Below are positions 1-6,086 of a stretch of DNA of 36,617 bases, piece by piece (position 1 is the first letter of the stretch; each line of letters starts with the position of its first letter). The position numbers were made by a program, and so were the translations under genes. The notes beneath the pieces are model-generated. The model ran no database searches. It was not told the DNA's origin and worked only from the letters and a program-made list of their open reading frames with translations. Source of the DNA: CAYYMH01 sp964472785 (lineage in GTDB: Bacteria; Zhuqueibacterota; Zhuqueibacteria; Thermofontimicrobiales; Thermofontimicrobiaceae); assembly GCA_964472785.1 (NCBI GenBank), contig CAYYMH010000043.1:1-36617 (forward strand), read 5' to 3'.

Positions 1-25
1 ACACCGCGTCATACCGCAGCAAATC

Positions 26-454
26 GTTTTAATCGGACTATTGTAGGATTGAAATGCAAAAAGTATTATTCAAACTAAACAAGCCTTGTTCGTTTTAATC
101 GGACTATTGTAGGATTGAAATTACGCTCAAAGTCAGGTATTCTGTGATAAATTTCACAAGTTTTAATCGGACTATTGTAGGATTGAAATTGCGTCTTAAT
201 TCGAAAGTGTAACAACAAAGGCGAGTGTTTTAATCGGACTATTGTAGGATTGAAATGCTTAATAAAATAATCTTCCAGCAATTCCAAATCCCGTTTTAAT
301 CGGACTATTGTAGGATTGAAATATAACTTAACTTTTTGGGTCTGGTTTCGGGCTTCTGTTTTAATCGGACTATTGTAGGATTGAAATTATTACTGAATTG
401 TTGCAACCAAAATCAGAGAAAAAAGTTTTAATCGGACTATTGTAGGATTGAAAT
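26..454 (+). CRISPR. CRISPR array, seven identical 30-bp repeats
   Basis: Seven identical 30-bp repeats start at 26, 92, 160, 227, 293, 358 and 425. They begin GTTTTAATC and end GATTGAAAT. The six spacers are 36, 38, 37, 36, 35 and 37 bp and all differ. The ATTGAAA-type 3' end is the usual crRNA 5' handle of class 1 (type I-B or III) repeats, so I infer transcription on the plus strand with the leader and any cas genes left of the window. No cas gene is present here. Only 23 bp separate the last repeat from a repeat of another family at 478, shorter than any spacer. Open reading frames across the array are artefacts of the repeats. Confidence 0.97.
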
Positions 455-477
455 TAGTAAGTACGTCCGCACAATAA

Positions 478-514
478 GTTTAAAACCGAATTCCAATAAA
501 ACAAGGATTGAAAC
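478..514 (+). repeat. Solo 37-bp CRISPR-type repeat, copy 1
   Basis: A 37-bp sequence that begins GTTTAAAACC and ends GGATTGAAAC has the form of a class 1 CRISPR repeat but differs from the 30-bp repeats just upstream. A second copy lies at 1451-1487 and differs at one base. It starts 23 bp after the last 30-bp repeat. I read it as a remnant of a second array joined to the first. Confidence 0.85.
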
Positions 515-625
515 TTCAAAAAAATATAATTGTACAGTAATAGTCGATCGCGGAATGCAGCTTCGCGGTTGTTTCTATCAGAAAGATGCAGAAAAGACAT
601 TCAACGCATTAAGGATGGAAGAATT

Positions 626-895
626 ATGGCTACAGATCAAGCAGAACGATTAGAACTGGCAATAAAATCTGTTGCAAGTTGGCGGGCGACAATGCCGCCA
701 GAGGGAATCTATTCTGTTTTTGAAGAACTTGAAGATTTAGACCAAAGCAAAAACAAAGAACTCTGGGATGAGCTGAAAGTTGCAATCGAGGAAAATGAGG
801 CGTTTAATTGGGAACCATTTCAGAAGTTTATGAAGCGATTCAAAAAACGAGCCAAGGAGGGATTCTGGTGGTGGAAAACGATAATGAAAAAATAA
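626..895 (+). CDS. Small charged protein of unknown function
   Basis: An 89-residue protein that I do not recognise. The reading frame opens upstream at a TTG (530), but the ATG at 626 follows the purine-rich stretch AAGGATGGAAG (611-621) and is the better start. The N-terminal two thirds is acidic and predicted helical, with many Glu and Asp (EELEDLDQ, AIEENEAF). The C-terminus is strongly basic with three consecutive Trp (KRFKKRAKEGFWWW). No Cys motif, signal peptide or membrane segment is visible. Its end overlaps the next gene by 28 bp, so the two are probably translated together. It lies in the interval between the two 37-bp CRISPR-type repeats. A phage or mobile-element origin is possible but unproven. 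Confidence 0.55.
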   Translation: MATDQAERLELAIKSVASWRATMPPEGIYSVFEELEDLDQSKNKELWDELKVAIEENEAFNWEPFQKFMKRFKKRAKEGFWWWKTIMKK

Positions 896-1056
896 GCAGA
901 ATCATCTGCCCCGAATGTAAAATCGGACGTCCCCGGGTCCGTGATTCTCGATATTGGGAAGATCTGCAACTTGTTAGGCGGGTGCGTGTGTGCGGAAAAT
1001 GCGGGGCTGTATTTGTGACAACTGAAAAACTAAAAGCGTCAACCTCATATAATTAA
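868..1056 (+). CDS. NrdR-like mini zinc-ribbon protein
   Basis: A 62-residue protein with one four-cysteine zinc ribbon (C14, C17, C42, C45). The order CPEC, RVRDSR, RRVRVC, KCG, TTE follows the N-terminal zinc ribbon of the repressor NrdR (CPxC, DSR, RRRRxC, xCG, FTTxE). The ATP-cone domain of NrdR is absent, so this is a stand-alone ribbon and not NrdR itself. I chose the GTG at 868 because AAGGAGG (854-860) stands 7 bases before it; this Shine-Dalgarno sequence lies inside the previous gene and suggests translational coupling. Nucleic-acid binding is inferred from the fold. It lies between the 37-bp CRISPR-type repeats. Confidence 0.7.
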   Translation: MVENDNEKISRIICPECKIGRPRVRDSRYWEDLQLVRRVRVCGKCGAVFVTTEKLKASTSYN

Positions 1057-1090
1057 CATCAACTTTTCATTAAATCAGGGAGATTGTCAC

Positions 1091-1456
1091 ATGAAATGTC
1101 CAAACTGTCTTACCGAGAGCCATTCGGGAACCAAATTTTGTCCCGAATGTGGTTATGATTTTCAGGAAAAAGTAAAGCAGCAAAAGAAAGCGGAAAAAGA
1201 ACGCAAGGGTAACAAAGTCTTTAAGAAGATGATGTGTGGACTTTTGTTGTTCCTTATGTTTTTAATCATAATTGGTATCTGCACATCGGATCCGGAAGGT
1301 GATCTGGCTGAAAAAAAAGAGAAAAATAAGGTTGTGATCGCTAAAATAGACAGGCTGGTTGCTAATGGATCAATTGTAAAGTTTGATGTAGATGCGAACG
1401 AGGCATATATTTTACCACCTTTTTGGTATAGCCTGAATGCTCAGCAAAAGGTTTAA
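1091..1456 (+). pseudogene. Zinc-ribbon membrane protein, 3' end cut at a CRISPR-type repeat
   Basis: 121 residues remain. The N-terminus is a double-CxxC zinc ribbon (C3, C6, C17, C20), followed by a basic stretch, a membrane segment at about 47-65 and an extracytoplasmic part that ends abruptly after FWYSLNAQQKV. The last codon and the stop are supplied by the 37-bp repeat at 1451, so the native 3' end is missing. Related zinc-ribbon membrane proteins, as I remember them, continue for roughly 40 more residues after the FW motif. AGGGAG (1077-1082) precedes the ATG by 8 bases. Function is unknown. Calling it truncated is an inference from the junction; a chance stop inside the repeat is less likely. 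Confidence 0.65.
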
Positions 1457-1487
1457 AACCGAATTCCAATAAAACAAGGATTGATAC
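1451..1487 (+). repeat. Solo 37-bp CRISPR-type repeat, copy 2 (degenerate)
   Basis: This matches the copy at 478-514 at 36 of 37 positions; the end reads GATTGATAC instead of GATTGAAAC. A mutated terminal repeat is common at the leader-distal end of CRISPR arrays, which fits the plus-strand orientation. Its first bases provide the stop codon of the preceding gene. Confidence 0.85.
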
Positions 1488-1508
1488 GCAATTTCAGGTT
1501 TTTTTTAC

Positions 1509-1537
1509 TTGACATATTAGCTTGGATGGTTTATATT
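1509..1537 (+). promoter_or_regulatory. Sigma-70-type promoter
   Basis: TTGACA (1509-1514), 17 bp, then TATATT (1532-1537). This is close to the sigma-70 consensus with ideal spacing. It lies just after the second 37-bp repeat and points at the cation-efflux-like gene at 1698, with a predicted start of transcription near 1544. If the host uses a Bacteroidota-type primary sigma factor, the match could be less meaningful. Confidence 0.55.
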
Positions 1538-1558
1538 GATTGTGTATTCCATTTCAAT

Positions 1559-1634
1559 GAAACCGCTGAAGCGGTACGTGTTTAATTATTACTTTTCATT
1601 TGCCACCCCGATCAATAGGGGTACTGGTTCAACA
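1559..1634. repeat. 76-bp direct repeat, left copy
   Basis: It aligns without gaps to 2413-2488, at roughly 80% identity by eye. It contains the hairpin ACCGC-TGAA-GCGGT (1562-1575) and a second imperfect palindrome around CACCCCGAT. The two copies bracket the gene at 1698-2342. The form suggests a REP-like intergenic element. Confidence 0.8.
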
Positions 1635-1697
1635 GAAACAAAATCTGTAAAATAATTGTTCAGCAGTTTCCATCATGTAAATCTACCGGGGTGTTTG

Positions 1698-2342
1698 ATG
1701 AAAAATCAGTTTACTGTTGACCGCATAGCACAACTTCACCGACGCGGACTCCGGCTTGAGTATTTCACAGTTAGCTGGAACGTTGTCGAAGGTGTGGTAG
1801 CGATTACGGCCGGGGTCATCGCTGGCAGCACAGCCCTTATTTCTTTTGGTGTGGATAGCTCTATTGAGGTCATATCCGCTGCAGCTTTACTGTGGAGGTT
1901 GCGCAAAGCAGGCCCGTATGCTACAGCAGAAGAGCAAGGCGCAGCAGAACGCCGTGCGCTGTTTTTGGTCGCTGCTACATTTTTCCTGCTCGCCGCCTAT
2001 GTCTCCTACGAGAGCATCAGCGCGCTGATGAAGCATGAGGTGCCTGACCGCTCCACAGTAGGGCTCCTACTCTCTGTTCTCTCACTTATCATCATGCCTG
2101 CTCTGGCTTACGCAAAACAAAAGACGGGACGCGAACTTGGCAGCAAAGCCTTACAGGCAGATGCGGTGGAAACATGGGTGTGTGCTTATCTTTCGCTTGC
2201 CCTGTTATTGGGCGTGGGTTTATACGTGGCTTTTGGATGGTGGTGGGCTGATGCTGTCGGAGCTCTTGCCATGCTACCTGTGATCTTATGGCAGGGTTGG
2301 GAAACTTTTGAAGAGGCGCGTGAGGGAGAGAACGAAAAGTAA
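1698..2342 (+). CDS. Cation-efflux (CDF)-like membrane protein
   Basis: 214 residues with about five or six membrane segments. It resembles the transmembrane part of cation diffusion facilitators, which exchange Zn, Co, Cd or Fe for protons. The usual metal-site pairs appear in altered form: D53 and E57 in FGVDSSIEV, and D155 and E158 in ADAVETW, with WWADAVGAL (D185) in the last segment. The cytoplasmic C-terminal domain of classical CDF proteins is missing; this short form is a known subfamily, often in actinobacteria. The frame opens at TTG 1656, but the ATG at 1698 after a G-rich stretch gives the conserved start. Base composition is visibly richer in G and C than the neighbours, and 76-bp repeats flank it, so I infer acquisition by transfer. 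Confidence 0.75.
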   Translation: MKNQFTVDRIAQLHRRGLRLEYFTVSWNVVEGVVAITAGVIAGSTALISFGVDSSIEVISAAALLWRLRKAGPYATAEEQGAAERRALFLVAATFFLLAAYVSYESISALMKHEVPDRSTVGLLLSVLSLIIMPALAYAKQKTGRELGSKALQADAVETWVCAYLSLALLLGVGLYVAFGWWWADAVGALAMLPVILWQGWETFEEAREGENEK

Positions 2343-2412
2343 GCAATTGGATTTGTTCTGGTTTTTTCTCATTCGATGATTGGGTGGACAGACCAAAAAA
2401 GCAAGATTTTTA

Positions 2413-2488
2413 GAAACCGCTGAAGCGGCTTCTGTTTAATTCTTACATTTCATTTACCACCCCGATGAATCGGAGCGATGGTTCAACA
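2413..2488. repeat. 76-bp direct repeat, right copy
   Basis: Partner of 1559-1634. It shares the GAAACCGCTGAAGCGG start and the CCACCCCGAT core, and ends in GGTTCAACA. It contains the hairpin CCGC-TGAA-GCGG. Confidence 0.8.
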
Positions 2489-2562
2489 AAACACGGAGCT
2501 AAAAATTTAAAAATAGAGTAAAGCGATTATTTATTTCATTCAATATAAATTGCATTATCATT

Positions 2563-3505
2563 TCATTTCTGCCCTCCCCGAAACTCCGAAGGTGTCATGC
2601 CATTATGCTTTTTAAAAATAGTATTAAATCCAGTTTTCGAATTGAAGCCGGCATCAAAGGCAAGGGACAAAATTTTCAAGTGGGATTTTTTCGGATCTAA
2701 CAAATCCTTTTTCACATCTTCAACACGGTATTGATTGATAAAATCAAAAAAGTTTTGATTCAGCCGCGTGTTGATTACCTCGGATAGATTGCGGGATGAA
2801 ATGTCCAATCTTGTTGCCAGATCGGAAAGCGTCAGTTCGGGATCGCGATACGGCCTTTCTTTTTTCATCAATTTTGGCAGTTCTTCAAGACACCTTTCTG
2901 CTTTCTCCTGACTCAAACCTGACTTTTCGTATTTCTTGTAATGCATCTTCTCGACAGCGGTTAGCATGGGTTCCCGGTTTACCTCTGTCAATTGAAGCGT
3001 AAACATTCTTAATGGCTTTAGAATATTGGTTGATCAGCACAATCGTCTCTATCAAATAAATCATCTTCTGGAATATAATCAGCCAATTGTAAAGGATAAA
3101 TTCGGGTGACAATTCGCTCGCGTTTTCCGAAAAAAAGGAAGAGCCATTTGAGAAAAATTAATTAATGATAATAATGGATTCGACGATTGCAAATGGGATG
3201 AAATGAAACCAGTCCGCTGTTTTCATTTTGTTAGCGAACCGAATCAACGACTTTGCGTAAAGGTAATGGAGTGGAACAATTAAAAAAGGAACGCCGAGCG
3301 GAAGTAGCATGGTATTCGGATACTTTGAATTATACCCCAAATCTGTCAAAATCATGGAAAAAAGTATGAGTGAATATAAAAACATCATCAGACTCAAAAA
3401 CCGGTTGGCGAAAAACTGACGATGTTTTTGGAGAATCAGCAGCGCAAGCAGAATTCCCTGGGCTGCGCTCAGCAGCATAATGATATTTAAAACGCTCAGC
3501 GGCAT
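2563..3505 (-). pseudogene. Decayed membrane-anchored AraC-family regulator
   Basis: Three pieces of one gene are visible. 3505-3161 encodes the N-terminal membrane part (LNIIMLLSAAQGILLALLIL and following segments) and stops at an in-frame TAA (3158-3160). The same frame resumes at about 3112 with FILYNWLIIFQ and INQYSKAIKNVYASID. A frame change near 3010 leads into 3006-2563, which holds an intact AraC-type helix-turn-helix domain (TLSDLATRLDISSRNLSEVIN, then GFNSKTGFNTIFKKHNGMTPSEFR). Intact relatives have several more membrane segments between KNVYASI and KYEKSGLS, so about 100 residues also appear deleted. A stop, a frameshift and a deletion together argue against sequencing error. The helix-turn-helix part could still be made separately from an internal start, but I consider the gene dead. 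Confidence 0.8.
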
Positions 3506-3551
3506 ACGGTTTTTCTAATATTCAAAACTATCTTTTAGTGGATTCTTACAA

Positions 3552-4028
3552 TCATGCATTCATTTTTTGGACGAATTCCCGAATCTTTTCATCTGATATT
3601 TTCGAGACGGACTTACCTACATTGGCTATTTTTCGAACGACCGCTTTTTCAAAAATATTCATTCTTTCGAAATTAAACTCTCCGCCCAAAATTTCGGCGG
3701 CTGCAGCATGATCAATCAGCTCTTGAGGGAACGCCTCCTCAAATTGTTGCTGCGCCTTTTCTCCTTCTTCCATACAGCAAAGATACAATCCCAGCTTTTT
3801 GCCTAACAACTCCTCTTTGTGGTTCTCACAAAAATCGCTAACCTTTTTCTGCACCTGACTGGCGTGAATGGAGCCACCAACGATAATCCGGTCATACGGC
3901 TTCAGATTCTCCGGTTTCTGTTTCTTTAAATTCATTAAATCAACGCTGCTATCCAATCCGTCTTTTATTTTTTCTGCACATTTTTCCGTGCAACCGTGCT
4001 TTGTCATATACACAATCAATGTTTTCAT
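3552..4028 (-). CDS. Flavodoxin-domain protein (HemG-like)
   Basis: 158 residues, a single flavodoxin domain. The FMN-phosphate loop is at residues 8-14 (MTKHGCT), and the VGGSIHASQ motif is typical of the flavodoxin-domain family that includes the protoporphyrinogen oxidase HemG. It is probably a cytoplasmic electron carrier or small FMN oxidoreductase. No haem-synthesis gene is nearby, so I do not assign HemG. The start ATG (4028) follows GGAG at a normal distance. A perfect 11-bp inverted repeat at 4078-4101 lies about 50 bp upstream, next to a CATAAT-like -10 (4052-4057 on the complement), and may be an operator for this gene. Confidence 0.8.
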   Translation of the reverse strand: MKTLIVYMTKHGCTEKCAEKIKDGLDSSVDLMNLKKQKPENLKPYDRIIVGGSIHASQVQKKVSDFCENHKEELLGKKLGLYLCCMEEGEKAQQQFEEAFPQELIDHAAAAEILGGEFNFERMNIFEKAVVRKIANVGKSVSKISDEKIREFVQKMNA

Positions 4029-4077
4029 AGCAACTCCATTTTTTCAATTAGATTATGTTTAATCACACAACAACGCT

Positions 4078-4101
4078 AATATATATGACATCATATATAT
4101 T
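4078..4101. promoter_or_regulatory. AT-rich palindrome, candidate operator
   Basis: Two perfect 11-bp arms, AATATATATGA and TCATATATATT, are separated by CA. The site overlaps the expected -35 region of a minus-strand promoter for the flavodoxin gene. The length and symmetry suit a dimeric winged-helix or TetR-type repressor. The regulator is unknown. Confidence 0.45.
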
Positions 4102-4116
4102 GTAAATAAAAATAAT

Positions 4117-4154
4117 AGCCACTGATATAAGCAAATTAGAAAACCTCAGTGGCT
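4117..4154 (-). terminator. Probable terminator of the 4200-4559 gene
   Basis: The 9-bp arms AGCCACTGA (4117-4125) and TCAGTGGCT (4146-4154) form a stem with a 20-base loop. On the minus strand the stem is followed by the T-rich stretch ATTATTTTTATTT. The long loop makes this only a moderate call. Confidence 0.5.
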
Positions 4155-4199
4155 CTCTATGGCAATAAAATAAGAAAGCTAACAATGCATAAAATGAAA

Positions 4200-4559
4200 T
4201 TATGCAACACCCGCCGCTTTTGCTTTGAACATTTTGGATGTAATAAGCTCAATCAAAAATCCATAAATGATGCCCATCACGAATGTGCCGACTGCGATTT
4301 CAGGTCGGTCTAAAACCGGGATTGCCATCGGAATACTCCCAATCGCGCCTAAAACGATTCCATGCAGCCACCAATTCAAACGCAGTACGCTGATACCGAT
4401 CATGAATCCCAACATGGTTCTGCCGACGATAATCGACCATTTTACCATCGATGTTATCGGCGCTTGTGGATTCGGATTACTGCTAGCCAATAACATACAA
4501 ATGATACCAAAGATAAAACCACAGACTGTTGCAACGATCACCCGCTTTGGAGTTAGCAT
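4200..4559 (-). CDS. Small integral membrane protein of unknown function
   Basis: 119 residues with about four hydrophobic segments (roughly 6-25, 39-60, 65-85, 90-110) and a short basic C-terminus. I recognise no family or catalytic motif. The Gly-rich membrane segments (FIFGIICML, GRTMLGFMIGIS, GIVLGAIGSIP) give no specific clue. AGGAGGAAGG stands directly before the ATG, a strong ribosome binding site. It lies between the nitroreductase and flavodoxin genes on the same strand, but the 52-bp and 170-bp gaps and the terminator-like hairpin downstream suggest it is not tightly linked to the flavodoxin. Confidence 0.65.
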   Translation of the reverse strand: MLTPKRVIVATVCGFIFGIICMLLASSNPNPQAPITSMVKWSIIVGRTMLGFMIGISVLRLNWWLHGIVLGAIGSIPMAIPVLDRPEIAVGTFVMGIIYGFLIELITSKMFKAKAAGVA

Positions 4560-4610
4560 CCTTCCTCCTCTTTTTGTGTTAATTATATCAGTGATTGAAT
4601 TAAAATTGAA

Positions 4611-5120
4611 TTACCATTTTTCAAATCGAACTAAATCACTCAGGTCTTTACGCTTTTTCTTTTTTGGCTCGTCTGCCGGATAACCCAATGGCGTGAAAGC
4701 AATCGGCTCGACATCTAATGGCAGACCGAGAATCTCCCGGGATGCCTTTGGATTAAACGCTGCGATCCAGCACGTTCCGAGACCCAAATCCGCTGCTGCC
4801 AGAATCAGATGATCCATGGCAATGGTTGCGTCAACATCGGCGTAGTTTTTTCCATCCATTCGTGACCAGGCAGCCGGCGGTTGCGCGCAGATGCAGATCA
4901 CTAATGGCGCTTCGACAAACCAGTCCCGTCCGTAAATCTGTTTTAATTCCTGCTCCCGTCCTTTTGTTTTGATGACTAAAATTTGAAACGGCTGACGGTT
5001 GGCAGCAGTCGGTGCTAACTTTGCCGCTTCCAGCACCTTTTCCAGTTTTTCCTGTTCCACTTCTTTTGATTCGTAAGCGCGGACACTGTACCTTTTTTTA
5101 ATGAGATCAAAGAATTCCAT
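4611..5120 (-). CDS. Nitroreductase-family FMN oxidoreductase
   Basis: 169 residues, typical of the short nitroreductase family, which uses FMN and NAD(P)H to reduce nitro compounds, quinones or similar acceptors. The FMN-binding RYSVR (R10, S12, R14) is present, followed by LAPTAANRQPF, then the GLGTCWIAAFN segment and the C-terminal LGYPADEPKKKKRKDLSDLV. The substrate cannot be told from sequence. The start ATG at 5120 follows AAAGGAG at a usual spacing. It probably acts as a cytoplasmic homodimer. Its nearest downstream gene encodes an unrelated membrane protein. Confidence 0.88.
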   Translation of the reverse strand: MEFFDLIKKRYSVRAYESKEVEQEKLEKVLEAAKLAPTAANRQPFQILVIKTKGREQELKQIYGRDWFVEAPLVICICAQPPAAWSRMDGKNYADVDATIAMDHLILAAADLGLGTCWIAAFNPKASREILGLPLDVEPIAFTPLGYPADEPKKKKRKDLSDLVRFEKW

Positions 5121-5416
5121 AAAAATAACTCCTTTGGTTTACTATCAATTTTATGACAAAATATACAAATTTTTTACACTTAACACAAGCAAAATTCATA
5201 ATTGCGGATAATACTACCCCACCTCTCCATTAAAATTAATTCTTATCTTTTTCGTCGCGGATTAACACGGATTTTCACAGATTATTTTGTCCATAAAGAA
5301 TTAATAATATCAAATAAAACATTTGGGGTCATGGGTGATCAAAAACTATTTACCATGTTACCTAAAATTCAAAAATGAAATATTTGATTTTTCATTTAAG
5401 TTTTGATTAATTATGG
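5121..5416. other. AT-rich intergenic stretch
   Basis: No gene is visible. It contains a CGCGGATTAACACGG stretch (about 5256-5271) that is echoed near 36001 (CGCGGATTAAACGGATTTTC), a type of degenerate dispersed repeat. The remaining bases show no clear signal before the MITE-like element at 5417. Confidence 0.5.
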
Positions 5417-5547
5417 AGTGGGGCTGTATCAAAAGTCCCGATGCAAGATGTTTAGCCCAATTTGTAGTAGCGAATTTGTTCGCTCCACACAATATATGGT
5501 ATTTGACGAATAAATTCGTCACTACAAGTTAACTTTTGATAAAGCCG
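5417..5547. mobile_element. MITE-like element, copy 1
   Basis: About 130 bp bounded by the inverted repeats GGGGCTGTATCAAAAGT (5420-5436) and ACTTTTGATAAAGCC (5532-5546). The interior is itself a long imperfect palindrome: TTGTAGTAGCGAATTTGTTCGCT-like on the left, and the complement of TTGTAGTGACGAATTTATTCGTC on the right. A second copy at 10789-10926 is nearly identical inside. There is no coding capacity. The right end carries substitutions relative to copy 2. Its right end clips the ECF sigma gene. Confidence 0.85.
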
Positions 5548-5921
5548 TAGGCATTGACACAGGTGCTCTGTTCCGGATTCGTGGAAAAGTGATCAGAATG
5601 AAATTGACTGTCTTTTTCTTTCTGATCCAGTTCGTCATCCAGATGCATGGACGCAAGTGATTTTTTGCGCTTCTGACTGATGCAGGTATTGACCATGATG
5701 CGGTAAAGCCAGGATTCAAATTTTGCTTCACCGCGAAATTGATGGATGCCGTGATAGGCTTTGATAAAAACATCCTGCGACAGATCCTCTGCATCATGAT
5801 GGCTGCCAGTCAGATCAAAGGCCAGATAATACATTTTTTTCTTATAGCGCTCCACCAGCTCCCGGAAAGCCGACAAATCGCCTTTTTGCGCGCGCTGAAC
5901 AAGTCCCTGTTCTTCTTTCAA
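5529..5921 (-). pseudogene. ECF sigma factor truncated by a MITE-like element
   Basis: 130 residues remain. Region 2 is intact (about 18-85): FRELVERYKKKMYYLAFDL, DAEDLSQDVFIKAY for -10 recognition and core binding, and FESWLYRIMVNTCISQKRKK. The linker reaches TNPEQ, where full-length ECF sigmas go on to region 4. Here the frame ends in YGFIKS, read from the terminal inverted repeat of the MITE-like element. The whole region 4 (-35-binding helix-turn-helix) is therefore lost, and no remnant is seen beyond the element. The start is a TTG at 5921 after GGAG. Without region 4 it should not direct promoter-specific transcription; a residual core-binding role is conceivable. No anti-sigma gene is next to it. 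Confidence 0.82.
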
Positions 5922-6011
5922 TACTTACTTTCTCCCTGTTTCTGGTTTTTAAGACGAGTGTTTTCAGAAAAAGGTTCGCAACGGTTGACATAATACAATT
6001 TTTCTTTTTAT

Positions 6012-6040
6012 TTGCATATTACCAATAATTTTTGTACTAT
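6012..6040 (+). promoter_or_regulatory. Possible promoter for the D-Ala-D-Ala ligase gene
   Basis: TTGCAT (6012-6017), 17 bp, TACTAT (6035-6040), which is 47 bp before the start codon. This is a moderate sigma-70-type match in an AT-rich stretch; a separate TTGACA at 5985 has no good -10 partner. Confidence 0.35.
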
Positions 6041-6086
6041 TAAACAGAAGATAATTTTCATTTTAAATTAGTAAACGGATTCGGAC

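Noticed and set aside
75..287. Minus-strand reading frame across the CRISPR array
   Set aside because: The protein repeats FNPTIVRLK because it is translated from the CRISPR repeats.
2092..2346. Minus-strand frame over the cation-efflux gene
   Set aside because: Antisense shadow of a well-supported membrane protein; no motif or start signal.
4078..4101. AT palindrome as a terminator
   Set aside because: It has no GC-rich stem or T-run and lies upstream of a gene start, so an operator is more likely.
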